Assembly (NCBI RefSeq): GCF_002939865.1
Contig: NZ_MDEE01000010.1
Location: forward strand, 1 to 64,000
Direction of reading: 5' to 3'
DNA length: 64,000 nucleotides
DNA from: Xanthomonas dyei
GTDB taxonomy: Bacteria; Pseudomonadota; Gammaproteobacteria; Xanthomonadales; Xanthomonadaceae
Within the stretch, counting starts at the first letter, position 1; each line of letters begins with the position of its first letter. The notes beneath the pieces were generated by a model, which was not told where the DNA came from, did no database searches, and saw nothing but the letters and a program-made list of their open reading frames with translations. Below are positions 54,211 through 63,173 of the stretch, one piece after another. Made by a program: the position numbers and the translations under genes.

Positions 54211-55482
54211 ATGTCCACTGCCCCGCAAAAGCCGCTCGCCATCCGCGAGCGTCTGTCCGAAGTCCGCTACGAGATCCGGGGCGAGCTGGCGCGACGAGCG
54301 CGGGAGTTGGAGGCGCAGGGCCGCAAGCTGATCAAGCTCAATATCGGCAACCCGGGTGCATTCGGGTTCCGCGCGCCGGAGCATCTGCAGCGCGCGATTG
54401 CCGACGACATGGGTCGCACCGATCCCTATACCCATCAGCAGGGCCTGCCGGAAGCGCGCGAGGCGATCGCCAAAGCGTATTCGCGTCGTCAGCATCCCGA
54501 TGCCCACCCTGACCGTATTTTTGTAGGTAACGGGGTCAGCGAGCTGATCGACCTGTCGCTGCGCGCCCTGCTCAACCCCGGCGACGAAGTGCTGGTGCCC
54601 TCGCCCGACTACCCGCTGTGGTCGGCGGCCACCATCCTCAACGATGGCCGCCCGGTGTATTACCGCTGCGCGCCGGAAAACGGCTTCCAGCCGGACCCGG
54701 TGGAGATCGAGACGCTGGTGTCCTCGCGCACCCGCGCCATCGTGCTGATCAACCCCAACAATCCCAGCGGCGCGAGTTATTCGCGCGAGTTGCTGGAGCG
54801 TATCGTGGCGATTGCGACCAAGCACAACCTGCTGCTGATGGTCGACGAAATCTACGACCAGGTGCTGTACGACGGCGCGGCTTTCGTGCCGGTGGCGCCG
54901 CTGGCCGGTGCGCACCCGTGCATCACCTTCAGCGGGCTGAGCAAGGTGCACCGCGCCTGCGGCTGGCGAGTGGGGTGGGCGCTGCTGTCGGGCGAGCAAT
55001 CGCGCATCAACGACCTGCGTAACGCAATGGACCTGCTCGGCGCCTTGCGCCTGTGCGCCAACGTGCCGGGCCAGTACGCCATCGATGCGGCGGTCAACGG
55101 GCCTGACACTATTTCCGCGTTGTGCGCGCCCGGTGGCCGTTTGTACGAAACCCGCCGTGCGGTGATCGAGGCCTGCGCGGCCAGCGAGCATCTGCAGCTG
55201 GTGGCACCGGCCGGGGCGCTGTACGCATTCCCGGCGGTGGTCGGTGCGGCCGCACGCAATTTCGACGATCACGCATTCGCGCTGGACCTGATGAACGAAG
55301 AAGGCGTGCTGGTCGTGCCCGGCTCCAGCTTCAACGTGCCATACCGCCATCACTTCCGCGTGACCTTGATGCCGGAAGCCAGCGTCATGCGCGATGTGTT
55401 CGCGCGCATCGACCGCGCACTGGCACGCCGTGCCGAGGCCGTGACCAAAGTGGTGCCACTCAAGTCGCGCAGCGTCGCTTGA
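54211..55482 (+). CDS. PLP-dependent aminotransferase (AlaA-like)
   Basis: The 423-residue class I aminotransferase begins MSTAPQKPLAIRERLSEVRYEIRGEL, with the family's LKLNIGNP-like segment (KLIKLNIGNPGAFGF). It carries NPNNPSGA (181-188), D212 in VDEIYD for the PLP nitrogen, and the Schiff-base K245 in SGLSKVHRACGWRVGW. It resembles glutamate-pyruvate aminotransferase AlaA. The open frame upstream of 54211 is noncoding. It overlaps the SGNH hydrolase gene by one base (TGATG). Confidence 0.9.
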   Translation: MSTAPQKPLAIRERLSEVRYEIRGELARRARELEAQGRKLIKLNIGNPGAFGFRAPEHLQRAIADDMGRTDPYTHQQGLPEAREAIAKAYSRRQHPDAHPDRIFVGNGVSELIDLSLRALLNPGDEVLVPSPDYPLWSAATILNDGRPVYYRCAPENGFQPDPVEIETLVSSRTRAIVLINPNNPSGASYSRELLERIVAIATKHNLLLMVDEIYDQVLYDGAAFVPVAPLAGAHPCITFSGLSKVHRACGWRVGWALLSGEQSRINDLRNAMDLLGALRLCANVPGQYAIDAAVNGPDTISALCAPGGRLYETRRAVIEACAASEHLQLVAPAGALYAFPAVVGAAARNFDDHAFALDLMNEEGVLVVPGSSFNVPYRHHFRVTLMPEASVMRDVFARIDRALARRAEAVTKVVPLKSRSVA

Positions 55483-56132
55483 TGGCGGCGCCTGGTACGC
55501 CGCTGCGCTATCTGGCGCTGGGCGATTCGTACACCATCGGCGAAGGCGTCGAGCTTGCGCAGCGCTGGCCGATGCAGTTGGTCGATGGTCTGCGTGCCCA
55601 CGGCTGGAACGTGGCGCCACCTCAGATCATCGCCACCACTGGCTGGACCACCGACGAATTGCAGGCCGGTATCGACGCGGCCGCACCGCAGGGCACGTTC
55701 GATCTGGTCAGTCTGCTGATTGGCGTCAACAACCAGTACCGCGGGCGCTCGCTGGACGAATACCGTAGCCAGTTCGATACGTTGTTGCAGCGTGCGATCG
55801 GGTCTGCCGGCGGTCATGCCGCGCGCGTGGTTGTGCTGTCGATTCCGGATTGGGGGCTGACCCCGTTCGCGCATGCGCAAGGCAGCGATGCGGGGCTGAT
55901 CGCGGCGCAGATCGACGCTTTCAACAGCGTGGCGGCAGAGCGTTGCGCAGCGCACGCCGTGCGGTTTGTCGACATCACCGCCATCAGCCGCGACGGCGGC
56001 GATGCTATCGACATGCTGGTCGACGATGGCCTGCATCCCTCCGCTGCGATGTATGCGCGTTGGGTAGCGATGGCGCTACCTGCAGCGCGCCATGCGCTGG
56101 GCACTGTCGGATCTGTGGACACGCCTGCCTAA
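55482..56132 (+). CDS. SGNH/GDSL hydrolase
   Basis: The 216-residue esterase-like enzyme shows the four SGNH blocks: GDSYT (S16), the glycine in ATTGWTTD, the asparagine in IGVNNQY, and DGLH with D182 and H185. There is no signal peptide, so it is probably cytoplasmic. It is translationally coupled to the aminotransferase. Substrate unknown. Confidence 0.9.
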   Translation: MAAPGTPLRYLALGDSYTIGEGVELAQRWPMQLVDGLRAHGWNVAPPQIIATTGWTTDELQAGIDAAAPQGTFDLVSLLIGVNNQYRGRSLDEYRSQFDTLLQRAIGSAGGHAARVVVLSIPDWGLTPFAHAQGSDAGLIAAQIDAFNSVAAERCAAHAVRFVDITAISRDGGDAIDMLVDDGLHPSAAMYARWVAMALPAARHALGTVGSVDTPA

Positions 56133-56243
56133 AGCGCCACCACGCGCAGCTGCGCATCGCGAAACCGCCAACCGGGCCTACCGCAATCGGGGCGACTGGC
56201 TCTAAGCTAGCCGCGCAGCACGCCTGATTGCCAAGGATCGACA

Positions 56244-56939
56244 TTGCACAGCACCGCCACCCAACCGATGAGCCGCGCCCAAGCGCTGGCGATCGCACGC
56301 GCGTTTTTGCCCAAGCATCCGCTCGGCAACCGCTACGATTACTACTACACGCAAGCCAAGCTACGCACCGACCCGTTGTATCCCGGTGTGCTGGCCGAGC
56401 TGCGCAGCACCACTGCGCCGGTGCTGGATCTGGGCTGCGGGCTGGGCTTGCTGGCGCATGCATTGCGTGCCGATGGCCAGGCGCTGGCGTATTACGGTGT
56501 GGATGTGGATGCTTCCAAGATCCGCCGCGCGCAGCACATCGCGCAACGCTCGCAGTTGGGCAATACCAAGTTCGACGTAGTCGATCTGAGCATCGCGTGG
56601 CCGCAGCATCAGGGCAGTGTCACCATTCTGGACGTGCTGCAATATCTGCAGTCGGACATGCAGGCCAGCCTGCTGCGCAGCGTGGCGCAGATGCTCACGC
56701 CCGGTGCCAAGCTGGTGATTCGCAGTGCATTGGGCGATGCCAGCGGCCGTGGACGCACCAGCCGCGTGACCGACGTGCTGGCGCATCTGAGCGGCTGGAT
56801 GCAGCGCATGCCGCGCAGCTACCCCACCCGCGACAACCTGCAGGCGCACCTGGATGCGGCCGGCCTGCGTGCGAGCTTTGCGCCGCTGTACGGCAACACA
56901 CCGTTCAACAACTGGTTGATCGTGGCCGAGCCGCGCTGA
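56244..56939 (+). CDS. Class I SAM-dependent methyltransferase
   Basis: The 231-residue protein has motif I LDLGCGLGLLAH (about 61-72), an acidic GVDVDASK after the second strand, and TILDVLQYL. The start is a TTG at 56244 with AAGGA six bases upstream; the ATG at 56268 lacks a comparable signal. A short-chain or lipid-type substrate is possible but not visible in the sequence. It lies 111 bp after the hydrolase and convergent with the siderophore receptor. Confidence 0.82.
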   Translation: MHSTATQPMSRAQALAIARAFLPKHPLGNRYDYYYTQAKLRTDPLYPGVLAELRSTTAPVLDLGCGLGLLAHALRADGQALAYYGVDVDASKIRRAQHIAQRSQLGNTKFDVVDLSIAWPQHQGSVTILDVLQYLQSDMQASLLRSVAQMLTPGAKLVIRSALGDASGRGRTSRVTDVLAHLSGWMQRMPRSYPTRDNLQAHLDAAGLRASFAPLYGNTPFNNWLIVAEPR

Positions 56940-57036
56940 GCACTGCCGTCTTGGCGACAACGGTGCAAGCGGATGCGCCGTCTGCATGCACCGTCTCCAG
57001 CGCTGATGCGTGCTTTGGACGCACGCAAGGTGTTCA

Positions 57037-59220
57037 CTAGAACTTCCAGGACAACGTCAGTTCCACATCGCGTGGGTCGCCGTAAATCAACTGGCTCTGG
57101 TAGACGATGTTGGCGTAGTAACGCCGGTCGAACAGATTGCGCACATTGAGTTGCGCCGACCAGTTCTGAGTGATGTCGTAGCGCGCCATCGCAGTGGCCA
57201 GCACCACGCTGCCCTGGGTCAGCCGCTGCGTCGTGCCTTGCGGCCCCGCCATCAGCTCGTGGATGGCCGACTGCCAGCTCAACCCACCGCCGAGCCGCCA
57301 CGGCCCGGTCTGCCAGCTGGTGAACAGCGTGGCCTCGCGGCGCGGGCTGGCCGGGTTGACGTCCACACCGCTGGCGTCATTGGCATCGAACTGGGCAAAC
57401 CCGAACGCGATGCGCCATTGCTCCGACAGTTGCCCGTCGAGCTGGAACTCCACGCCCTGGCTGACCGTGCCCTTGGCGGCGAGATAGGCCTGGGTGGTGG
57501 TCCCGGGCACCAGTTGCCCCGGGTCGTTGATCGCCAGGTTGTCCTGCTCGATACGGAACAGCGCCAACGCGGCATTGAGCTGGCCGCCGAGGTACTCTCC
57601 CTTGGCGCCGACTTCGTAGCTATTGCCTTCCAGCGGGGCGAGAGAGCGGCCACCACGGTCGCGGTTGTTCTGTGGTTTGAAGATGCCGGTGTAGCTGGCA
57701 TACAGCGAATGGCGATCGTCCACATCGAAGATCAGACCAGCGTACGGCGTGGTACGGCCGCGGCGCTCGTACGAATTGGCCGGTACAAGCTGGTCGGTAT
57801 TTTTCCAGTCGGTGATGCGTGCACCGAGAATCGCCTTCAAGGTATCGCTGAGCTGGAAACGTCCGGCCGCATAGGCGGCGACCTGACGCACATCGCGGTC
57901 TTCGCCCTTGGTCAGCGCGCTCCACTGCGGTTGCGCCATCGTGCCGGTCCAGGCGTAGACGCTTTCCGCGGCCAACGGTTGCAGCGGCGCGTTGGACCAG
58001 CTGCGCACGTTGCGATGCATCCAAGTGGCGCCGGCCACAAGTTCGTGCTCGCGACCCCACAGCGTCAGCGGCACCGTGGCGTAGGCATCCAGACTGTTCT
58101 GCGCACTCAGTGCGGGATAGCGGCCACCAAAGTTGCTGGCAAGGCCCAGGCCGGTGTCCCTGTCCGGGTAATCAAGGTAGCCGAACAGCACCGATTTCCA
58201 ATCGGCCTCGAAACGCTGATGCGAATACTCCACGTGCAGCTGCGCACCGTTGTCGAAACGATGGGTCAGCCCGGCGAACGCATTGGTGGTGTCGGCCACG
58301 CCGCGCGCCCAGCGCGGAGTGAACGAATCCGAGCGCGCAAAATTCGTGCGGCTGCCATCGCTAAAGTACGCCGGCACCCCACCCCAGGTGGTACCGCGAC
58401 CGTCGTTGCGCTGTTTGTTGATGCCGATGTAACCGCTGGTGGCATTGCTGAAATCGGCATCGACAATGCCGTAGAACAACGACGATTGCTTGCTGTAGTA
58501 ATCGCGAAACGACTGTTTGTCTTCGTAACTGGTCACCACCCGACCACGCACGTTGCCTGCCGTGTTCAATGGCGATTGCAGGTCGACGGTGCCGCGATAG
58601 CGGTCCCAGCGCCCTGCCGACAGATCCACACGACCGGTGAACGCATCGCTGTCGGCATGCTTGCGCAGCAGATCGATCGACGCGGCCGGGCTGCCCGCAC
58701 CAGAGGTCAGCCCATTGGCCCCACGGACGATCTCGACACGGTCGTAGATGGCCATGTTCTGCTGTACATCGCCGGTGTAGTCGGTGGGAATGCCATCGAT
58801 GCGGTAGTAATCCACCTCGAAGCCGCGGGCGGTGATGTAGGTGCGCTCGGTGTCCCAAGTGGGAGAGTTGAAGCCGGCCACGGTGTCGGTGACGTCCTGC
58901 AGCGATTGTAGATTGCGGTCGATGATCTGCTGGCGCGTCACCACCACCACCGACTGCGGCGTGTCGCGCAACGACAGTTCCAGCTTGGTCGAACTGCGCG
59001 CAATGCTGGCGGTATAAGCGTCGGTACTTTCGGTGGCGGCACTGCGTTGCGCCAGGATCTGCATGCGATCCAGATCCACCGGATCGCTGGTATTCGCCTG
59101 CGCGGCGGCCAGCGCGGGCCACGCATAGGCCAGCGCCAACAAAGACCGCGTCATCCCGGCGCGCGGCACACTCAGATCCACACGCACAGCGGCGCGCACG
59201 AAAGCGGGGCGATAGAACAT
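57037..59220 (-). CDS. TonB-dependent siderophore receptor (FhuE-like)
   Basis: The 727-residue outer-membrane protein has a signal region (from Met23, MTRSLLALAYAW...ALAAAQA), a plug domain with LRDTPQSVVVVTRQQI and VEIVRGANGLTSGAGSPAAS, and a barrel ending VELTLSWKF. This pattern is the ferric-siderophore group of receptors, nearest FhuE/FpvA types. Met23 (59154) may be the true start. No siderophore synthesis genes or evident Fur box adjoin it. The ligand is unknown. Confidence 0.9.
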   Translation of the reverse strand: MFYRPAFVRAAVRVDLSVPRAGMTRSLLALAYAWPALAAAQANTSDPVDLDRMQILAQRSAATESTDAYTASIARSSTKLELSLRDTPQSVVVVTRQQIIDRNLQSLQDVTDTVAGFNSPTWDTERTYITARGFEVDYYRIDGIPTDYTGDVQQNMAIYDRVEIVRGANGLTSGAGSPAASIDLLRKHADSDAFTGRVDLSAGRWDRYRGTVDLQSPLNTAGNVRGRVVTSYEDKQSFRDYYSKQSSLFYGIVDADFSNATSGYIGINKQRNDGRGTTWGGVPAYFSDGSRTNFARSDSFTPRWARGVADTTNAFAGLTHRFDNGAQLHVEYSHQRFEADWKSVLFGYLDYPDRDTGLGLASNFGGRYPALSAQNSLDAYATVPLTLWGREHELVAGATWMHRNVRSWSNAPLQPLAAESVYAWTGTMAQPQWSALTKGEDRDVRQVAAYAAGRFQLSDTLKAILGARITDWKNTDQLVPANSYERRGRTTPYAGLIFDVDDRHSLYASYTGIFKPQNNRDRGGRSLAPLEGNSYEVGAKGEYLGGQLNAALALFRIEQDNLAINDPGQLVPGTTTQAYLAAKGTVSQGVEFQLDGQLSEQWRIAFGFAQFDANDASGVDVNPASPRREATLFTSWQTGPWRLGGGLSWQSAIHELMAGPQGTTQRLTQGSVVLATAMARYDITQNWSAQLNVRNLFDRRYYANIVYQSQLIYGDPRDVELTLSWKF

Positions 59221-59645
59221 GGTGTCGGCCTCATGATCGAAAACTGCCGTCGATGACGGCGACTGAGGCTGGCGCGGTCACACCGTGCACGGTGCGGCCC
59301 AATAGCTGGCTGGGGCGCGCATGGTCGATCCGGGCCAGAGCGCTGTCAATAGAGGCGTATGTCGGATGCTCTGCAATCCACGGCAAAAGTGCTGTTCCGC
59401 GTACCCGAAGTAACGAGCAGGCGCGCGGCAATACGCACATCAGTTTGGGCCGACGCCGCCGCGTGTCACGCCGTGACTGACGGCCTCGGACAGTCCATCC
59501 ACGCGCACGGGACAGGTGGCCGTTATGCCTGGCTGGCCGCGCTTGGTTGCAGCAAAGGTCACGCAAATTGACGCCATAGGCGATGCACCGCCTGCATTCC
59601 GATCGCAAGTCCGCTGCAGCGCGCGCGACATCCGCGCGCGTCACC
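59221..59645. other. Gene-free region upstream of the siderophore receptor
   Basis: No gene is supported. A perfect 14-bp palindrome, CACCGTGCACGGTG (59281-59294), lies 60 bp upstream of the receptor start and is a candidate operator. No GATAAT-type Fur box is seen. Confidence 0.5.
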
Positions 59646-60422
59646 TCAATCCGGGCGCCGCCCCACCAGCCCACGCAACCGTATCGCCTCCAGCACGCCA
59701 CGCAGGATGGTCAGGTTATGGCCGTGCGCGGCGCCTTCGTGCAGCAGCACGATCGCGCCGGGGCGCAGGTCGCGCACGATCCGCGCCACAGTGGCGTCCG
59801 GTTCGCAACGCACACCGTCGAAGCCGCGTGCGCTCCAGGCCACGCGGGTCAGCCCGTGCGCACGCAGCGGCGAGGCGACGAAGGGGTTGGTCATGCCGAC
59901 CACCGAGCGGTACAGCCGCGGCGCCTGCCCGGTGATACTGGCCAGGGTGCGCTGCGCCAGGCCGATTTCCTGCGCCATGCGGCGCGGCCCCAATGCCCAG
60001 AACCAGGCCTGCGGATGGGTATGGCTGTGGTTGCCGATACCGTGCCCGCGGCGCACGATCTCGCGCACCAGCTCCGGCCGCTGCTCGGCGCGCGCGCCGA
60101 CCACAAAGAAGGTGGCCTTGGCATCGTAGGCATCGAGCAGTTCGAGCATGGCCGGGGTGTCGTCGGACGGGCCATCGTCGATGGTCAGCCACACCTGCGG
60201 CGCGCGACCCGGCAATCGCGCCAGCACCGGCGCGTACAAGCGTGCGCGCGGCAGAAAGACCGGCACCACGAACAATGCATGCGACAGCAGCAGCGCCGGC
60301 AGGCCCCAAGCCCAGCCCAGATGCCACCACAGCACCGCCACCGCCACCTGCGAGAGGGCAAGCAAGCCCACCCAGCGGTAGGGGTGGGAGGGGATGCGAT
60401 ACAGCGTTTCCGGCGTGGTCAT
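59646..60422 (-). CDS. Membrane-anchored polysaccharide deacetylase (NodB domain)
   Basis: The 258-residue protein has one or two N-terminal helices (about 18-58) and a NodB deacetylase domain. D82/D83 lie in LTIDDGPSDDT and the metal histidines H132 and H136 in GNHSHTH. SARGFDGV and GAIVLLHEGAAHG are later NodB motifs. It would deacetylate a carbohydrate polymer such as peptidoglycan or exopolysaccharide on the periplasmic side. The long upstream frame is antisense to grxD and is not used; MTTPETLYRI at 60422 starts the gene. Confidence 0.88.
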   Translation of the reverse strand: MTTPETLYRIPSHPYRWVGLLALSQVAVAVLWWHLGWAWGLPALLLSHALFVVPVFLPRARLYAPVLARLPGRAPQVWLTIDDGPSDDTPAMLELLDAYDAKATFFVVGARAEQRPELVREIVRRGHGIGNHSHTHPQAWFWALGPRRMAQEIGLAQRTLASITGQAPRLYRSVVGMTNPFVASPLRAHGLTRVAWSARGFDGVRCEPDATVARIVRDLRPGAIVLLHEGAAHGHNLTILRGVLEAIRLRGLVGRRPD

Positions 60423-60482
60423 GCCGCATGATGCCACGCGGCGTAGAATGACCAATCTCCACGCTCTCACCGAAGTGCTGCC

Positions 60483-61409
60483 ATGTCCCTCGACCCCGCC
60501 CTGCGTTCCCGTATCGATACGCTGCTGCAATCCAGCCGCGTGGTGCTCTTCATGAAAGGCCAGCCCAGCATGCCGCAGTGCGGTTTTTCGGCCAAGGCAA
60601 TCGGCGTGCTGGACGGGCTGGGCATCGACTATGCCCACGTCAACGTGCTGGCCGACCAGGAGATCCGCGAGGGCATCAAGGCCTACGGCGACTGGCCGAC
60701 CATTCCGCAGCTGTACGTGGATGGCGAGTTGATCGGCGGCAGTGACATCATTTTGCAGATGGCCGACAGCGGCGAGCTGAGCACGATGCTCGGCCTGCAG
60801 GCGCCGGATCGCAGCCCGCCGAAGATCACCATCACCCCGGCCGCAGTGGACATGCTCAAGGGCGCGCTGGCCGATGCCCCGGATGCGTCGCTGACGCTGG
60901 CCATCGATGCGAACTTCCAGCCGAACTTCCAGCTGGCGCCGACCAACCCGAACGCCATCGCGGCCGAATCCAACGGCCTGCGCGTGCAGTTCGATCTGGC
61001 CAGCGCACGTCGCGCCGAGGGCATCACCATCGACTGGGTGGACGACATCCGTGGCCGTGGCCTGGCCATCGACAATCCCAACGCGCCCAAGCCGGTGCAG
61101 GAGCTGTCGGTGCGCGATGCCGACGACCGCCTCAAGGCCGGCAGCCTGACCCTGGTGGATGTCCGTCCGGCCGACGAACGTGCACTGGCGACGGTCAATG
61201 CACCGTTCCGCACCCTGGATGCGCACGAGCGCCAGGCGATCGAACAACTGCCCAAGGACACCCCGCTGGCGTTCCTGTGCCATCGCGGCGGGCGCAGCCT
61301 GCAAGCGGCCGAGCATTTCCGCGGGCTGGGCTTCAGCAACGTCTACAACGTCACCGGCGGCATCGACGCCTGGTCGGACGAGGTGGACAACGGCGTGGCG
61401 AAATACTGA
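60483..61409 (+). CDS. grxD: CGFS glutaredoxin - A-type carrier-like - rhodanese fusion
   Basis: The 308-residue protein joins three modules. Residues 1-105 are a monothiol Grx4 glutaredoxin with the CGFS site (C33) that binds [2Fe-2S] with glutathione. Residues 113-205 resemble an A-type iron-sulfur carrier (KITITPAAVDMLKG) but have no cysteines. Residues 212-308 are a rhodanese with active-site C266 in FLCHRGGRS. The arrangement points to iron-sulfur cluster or sulfur trafficking. The gene is divergent from the deacetylase and ends at a strong terminator. Confidence 0.92.
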   Translation: MSLDPALRSRIDTLLQSSRVVLFMKGQPSMPQCGFSAKAIGVLDGLGIDYAHVNVLADQEIREGIKAYGDWPTIPQLYVDGELIGGSDIILQMADSGELSTMLGLQAPDRSPPKITITPAAVDMLKGALADAPDASLTLAIDANFQPNFQLAPTNPNAIAAESNGLRVQFDLASARRAEGITIDWVDDIRGRGLAIDNPNAPKPVQELSVRDADDRLKAGSLTLVDVRPADERALATVNAPFRTLDAHERQAIEQLPKDTPLAFLCHRGGRSLQAAEHFRGLGFSNVYNVTGGIDAWSDEVDNGVAKY

Positions 61410-61448
61410 GCGCGGCCAGGCGCGCCACGCACCACTGCATACCGAAAC

Positions 61449-61475
61449 GGGCGCTCCATGGAGCGCCCGTTTTTT
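61449..61475 (+). terminator. Rho-independent terminator after grxD
   Basis: GGGCGCTCCATGGAGCGCCC (61449-61468) is a perfect 20-bp palindrome followed by G and TTTTTT. Confidence 0.9.
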
Positions 61476-61506
61476 CATGGATCAACACCTACAAGGACTT
61501 CGCTAC

Positions 61507-62376
61507 ATGCAAACCCGTCTGATCGCGCTCGCCCTGGCCGCCCTGTTGCCGCTGGCCGCACAGGCCGCCGAACCCACCCGCGCTGTGCTGCTGGTGCAGA
61601 CCTACGACAGCCAGCCGTCCGAGGATCCGCTGGAATACATTCCGGTGTGGCTGGGCAAGACCGTGGCCAAAGATTCCACCCTGCCCAAGTCGCTGCTGAG
61701 CCAGCCGCTGCAGGCCTTCGATAACGGTGTCTCCACCGCCAACGTGCGGCTTGCTGCACTGACCGTGGACGACAACAGCATGTGCGGCGGCACCGCGAAA
61801 CTGCGCTTGAAGGGCAACCCCGCGCTGTCGCACTCGCCGCTGTTGTCGACGGTGGATCTGAATCCGGGCAAGCGTTTCGCCGGCCGCACCGCCACCGCTG
61901 CCGAACAGACCGAGTTGCTGCGTCAGGCCGGCGACACCGCGCAGTTGCGCAAGACCGTCAAGCCGGCGGAATTGGCCAAAGCGCTGGCGGCCTTCGCTGC
62001 GGACCGTGCGCAGGACACGGCATCGTTGCAGATCGTGACCGATGCACAGCAGCCGCAGCGGCGCGTGGCGGTGCTCACCTCCAACCACCCGACCAAGACC
62101 GGCAACCCGGACAATCCGACCGGCGTGCTCGTCGTGCTGGCGATCTTCGAACACGACGGCAACCGCTGGCAGTTCCGCCGCGGCAGCGCGGCCAGCGGCT
62201 GCGACGATTGCGAAGACCTGCCGCTGCGCACGCACCTGCTGCAGTTCGGCGATATCGACGGCAACGGCACGCTCGACTTCGTGCTGTCCGAGAGCGGCTA
62301 CGAAAGCTACGGTTTCTCTCTGCTGCTCGGCGAAGGCACCGGCTGGCGCTCGGAAGGATTGCCGGGCGGCTGCTGA
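61507..62376 (+). CDS. Exported protein with a C-terminal FG-GAP/EF-hand-like calcium motif
   Basis: The 289-residue protein has a signal peptide (MQTRLIALALAALLPLAAQA). Its mature part has no domain I can name with confidence. Near the C terminus FGDIDGNGTLDFVLSE is a DxDGNGxxD calcium-binding-type loop seen in FG-GAP and VCBS repeats. Cysteines in SGCDDCED and two others may form disulfides in the periplasm. It follows the grxD terminator and has its own AAGGA ribosome site. Function unknown. Confidence 0.75.
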   Translation: MQTRLIALALAALLPLAAQAAEPTRAVLLVQTYDSQPSEDPLEYIPVWLGKTVAKDSTLPKSLLSQPLQAFDNGVSTANVRLAALTVDDNSMCGGTAKLRLKGNPALSHSPLLSTVDLNPGKRFAGRTATAAEQTELLRQAGDTAQLRKTVKPAELAKALAAFAADRAQDTASLQIVTDAQQPQRRVAVLTSNHPTKTGNPDNPTGVLVVLAIFEHDGNRWQFRRGSAASGCDDCEDLPLRTHLLQFGDIDGNGTLDFVLSESGYESYGFSLLLGEGTGWRSEGLPGGC

Positions 62377-62472
62377 TCTGTTTGCTGCCCCCTGTGCGCT
62401 GCCGGTTACGGCATCGCGCATCGGTGCGGACCCAGCATCCACATGCGTGGCGCAGACACGCCACGCCAGTGA

Positions 62473-63033
62473 TTAACCGGCAAATCCACCTTCATCGAGA
62501 AATTGCTGCTCTTCGGCGGTGGTCTCGCGTCCCAGCACCGTATTGCGGTGCGGAAAGCGGCCAAAGCGCTGGATGATCTGCTGATGCTCCGCCGCCCAGC
62601 GCGTGGCTTCAGCATCGTCCAGTGCAGCGGTCAGCTGCATGGCGCGCGCCTGCTCCTGCAGATCCTCTGCGTGCCCGAATGGCAGATAGAAAAACAGCCG
62701 TAATTGCGCCGAGACTTGTTGATCGAACCCCCGTTCGAGCGCCTGCCTGGCGTAACGCAATGCCAGCCCATCGGTAGCGTAGGCGTGCGCACTGCCCCGG
62801 AACGCATTGCGCGGGAATTGATCCAGCAGAATCAACAGCGCCAGTGCGTCTTCGGCACGCGCCATCCAGTCCGCGTAGTCGCCGCGGGCGGCGGCAAAAT
62901 GCTGCTCGCTGAAGTGCTGGCGAAAGTTGGCATCGAACGCATCGTTATGCGTGAACCAGCGCGCGGAGCCGGCCAGTTCCCAGAAGGCCAGCACCACATC
63001 GGCCTGTTTGTTGCGCTCTGTTTTGGCAATCAT
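62473..63033 (-). CDS. DUF924 family protein
   Basis: The 186-residue cytoplasmic protein matches DUF924 by ADVVLAFWELAGSARWFTHN near the N terminus, LLILLDQFPRNAFRG, FYLPFGHAEDLQEQ and FGRFPHRNTVLGRE. It is an all-alpha, TPR-like family of unknown activity. I start at MIAKTERNK (63033); the frame upstream is noncoding. It is convergent with the exported protein gene. Confidence 0.9.
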   Translation of the reverse strand: MIAKTERNKQADVVLAFWELAGSARWFTHNDAFDANFRQHFSEQHFAAARGDYADWMARAEDALALLILLDQFPRNAFRGSAHAYATDGLALRYARQALERGFDQQVSAQLRLFFYLPFGHAEDLQEQARAMQLTAALDDAEATRWAAEHQQIIQRFGRFPHRNTVLGRETTAEEQQFLDEGGFAG

Positions 63034-63173
63034 CGACGTTCCCCCTGACGAATACGGCACAGCATGCACGTGCGCATGTGATGAGGCCACCGCTCCCCGA
63101 CGTCCAGCACTTGGCAAGCACGGCCCTGGCGGCTAGGTTTGCGGCCTACGCTTTCGTTTCACCGGGGAAATCC

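Noticed and set aside
59221..59645. Fur box for the siderophore receptor
   Set aside because: No GATAATGAT-like inverted sequence is visible in the upstream region.
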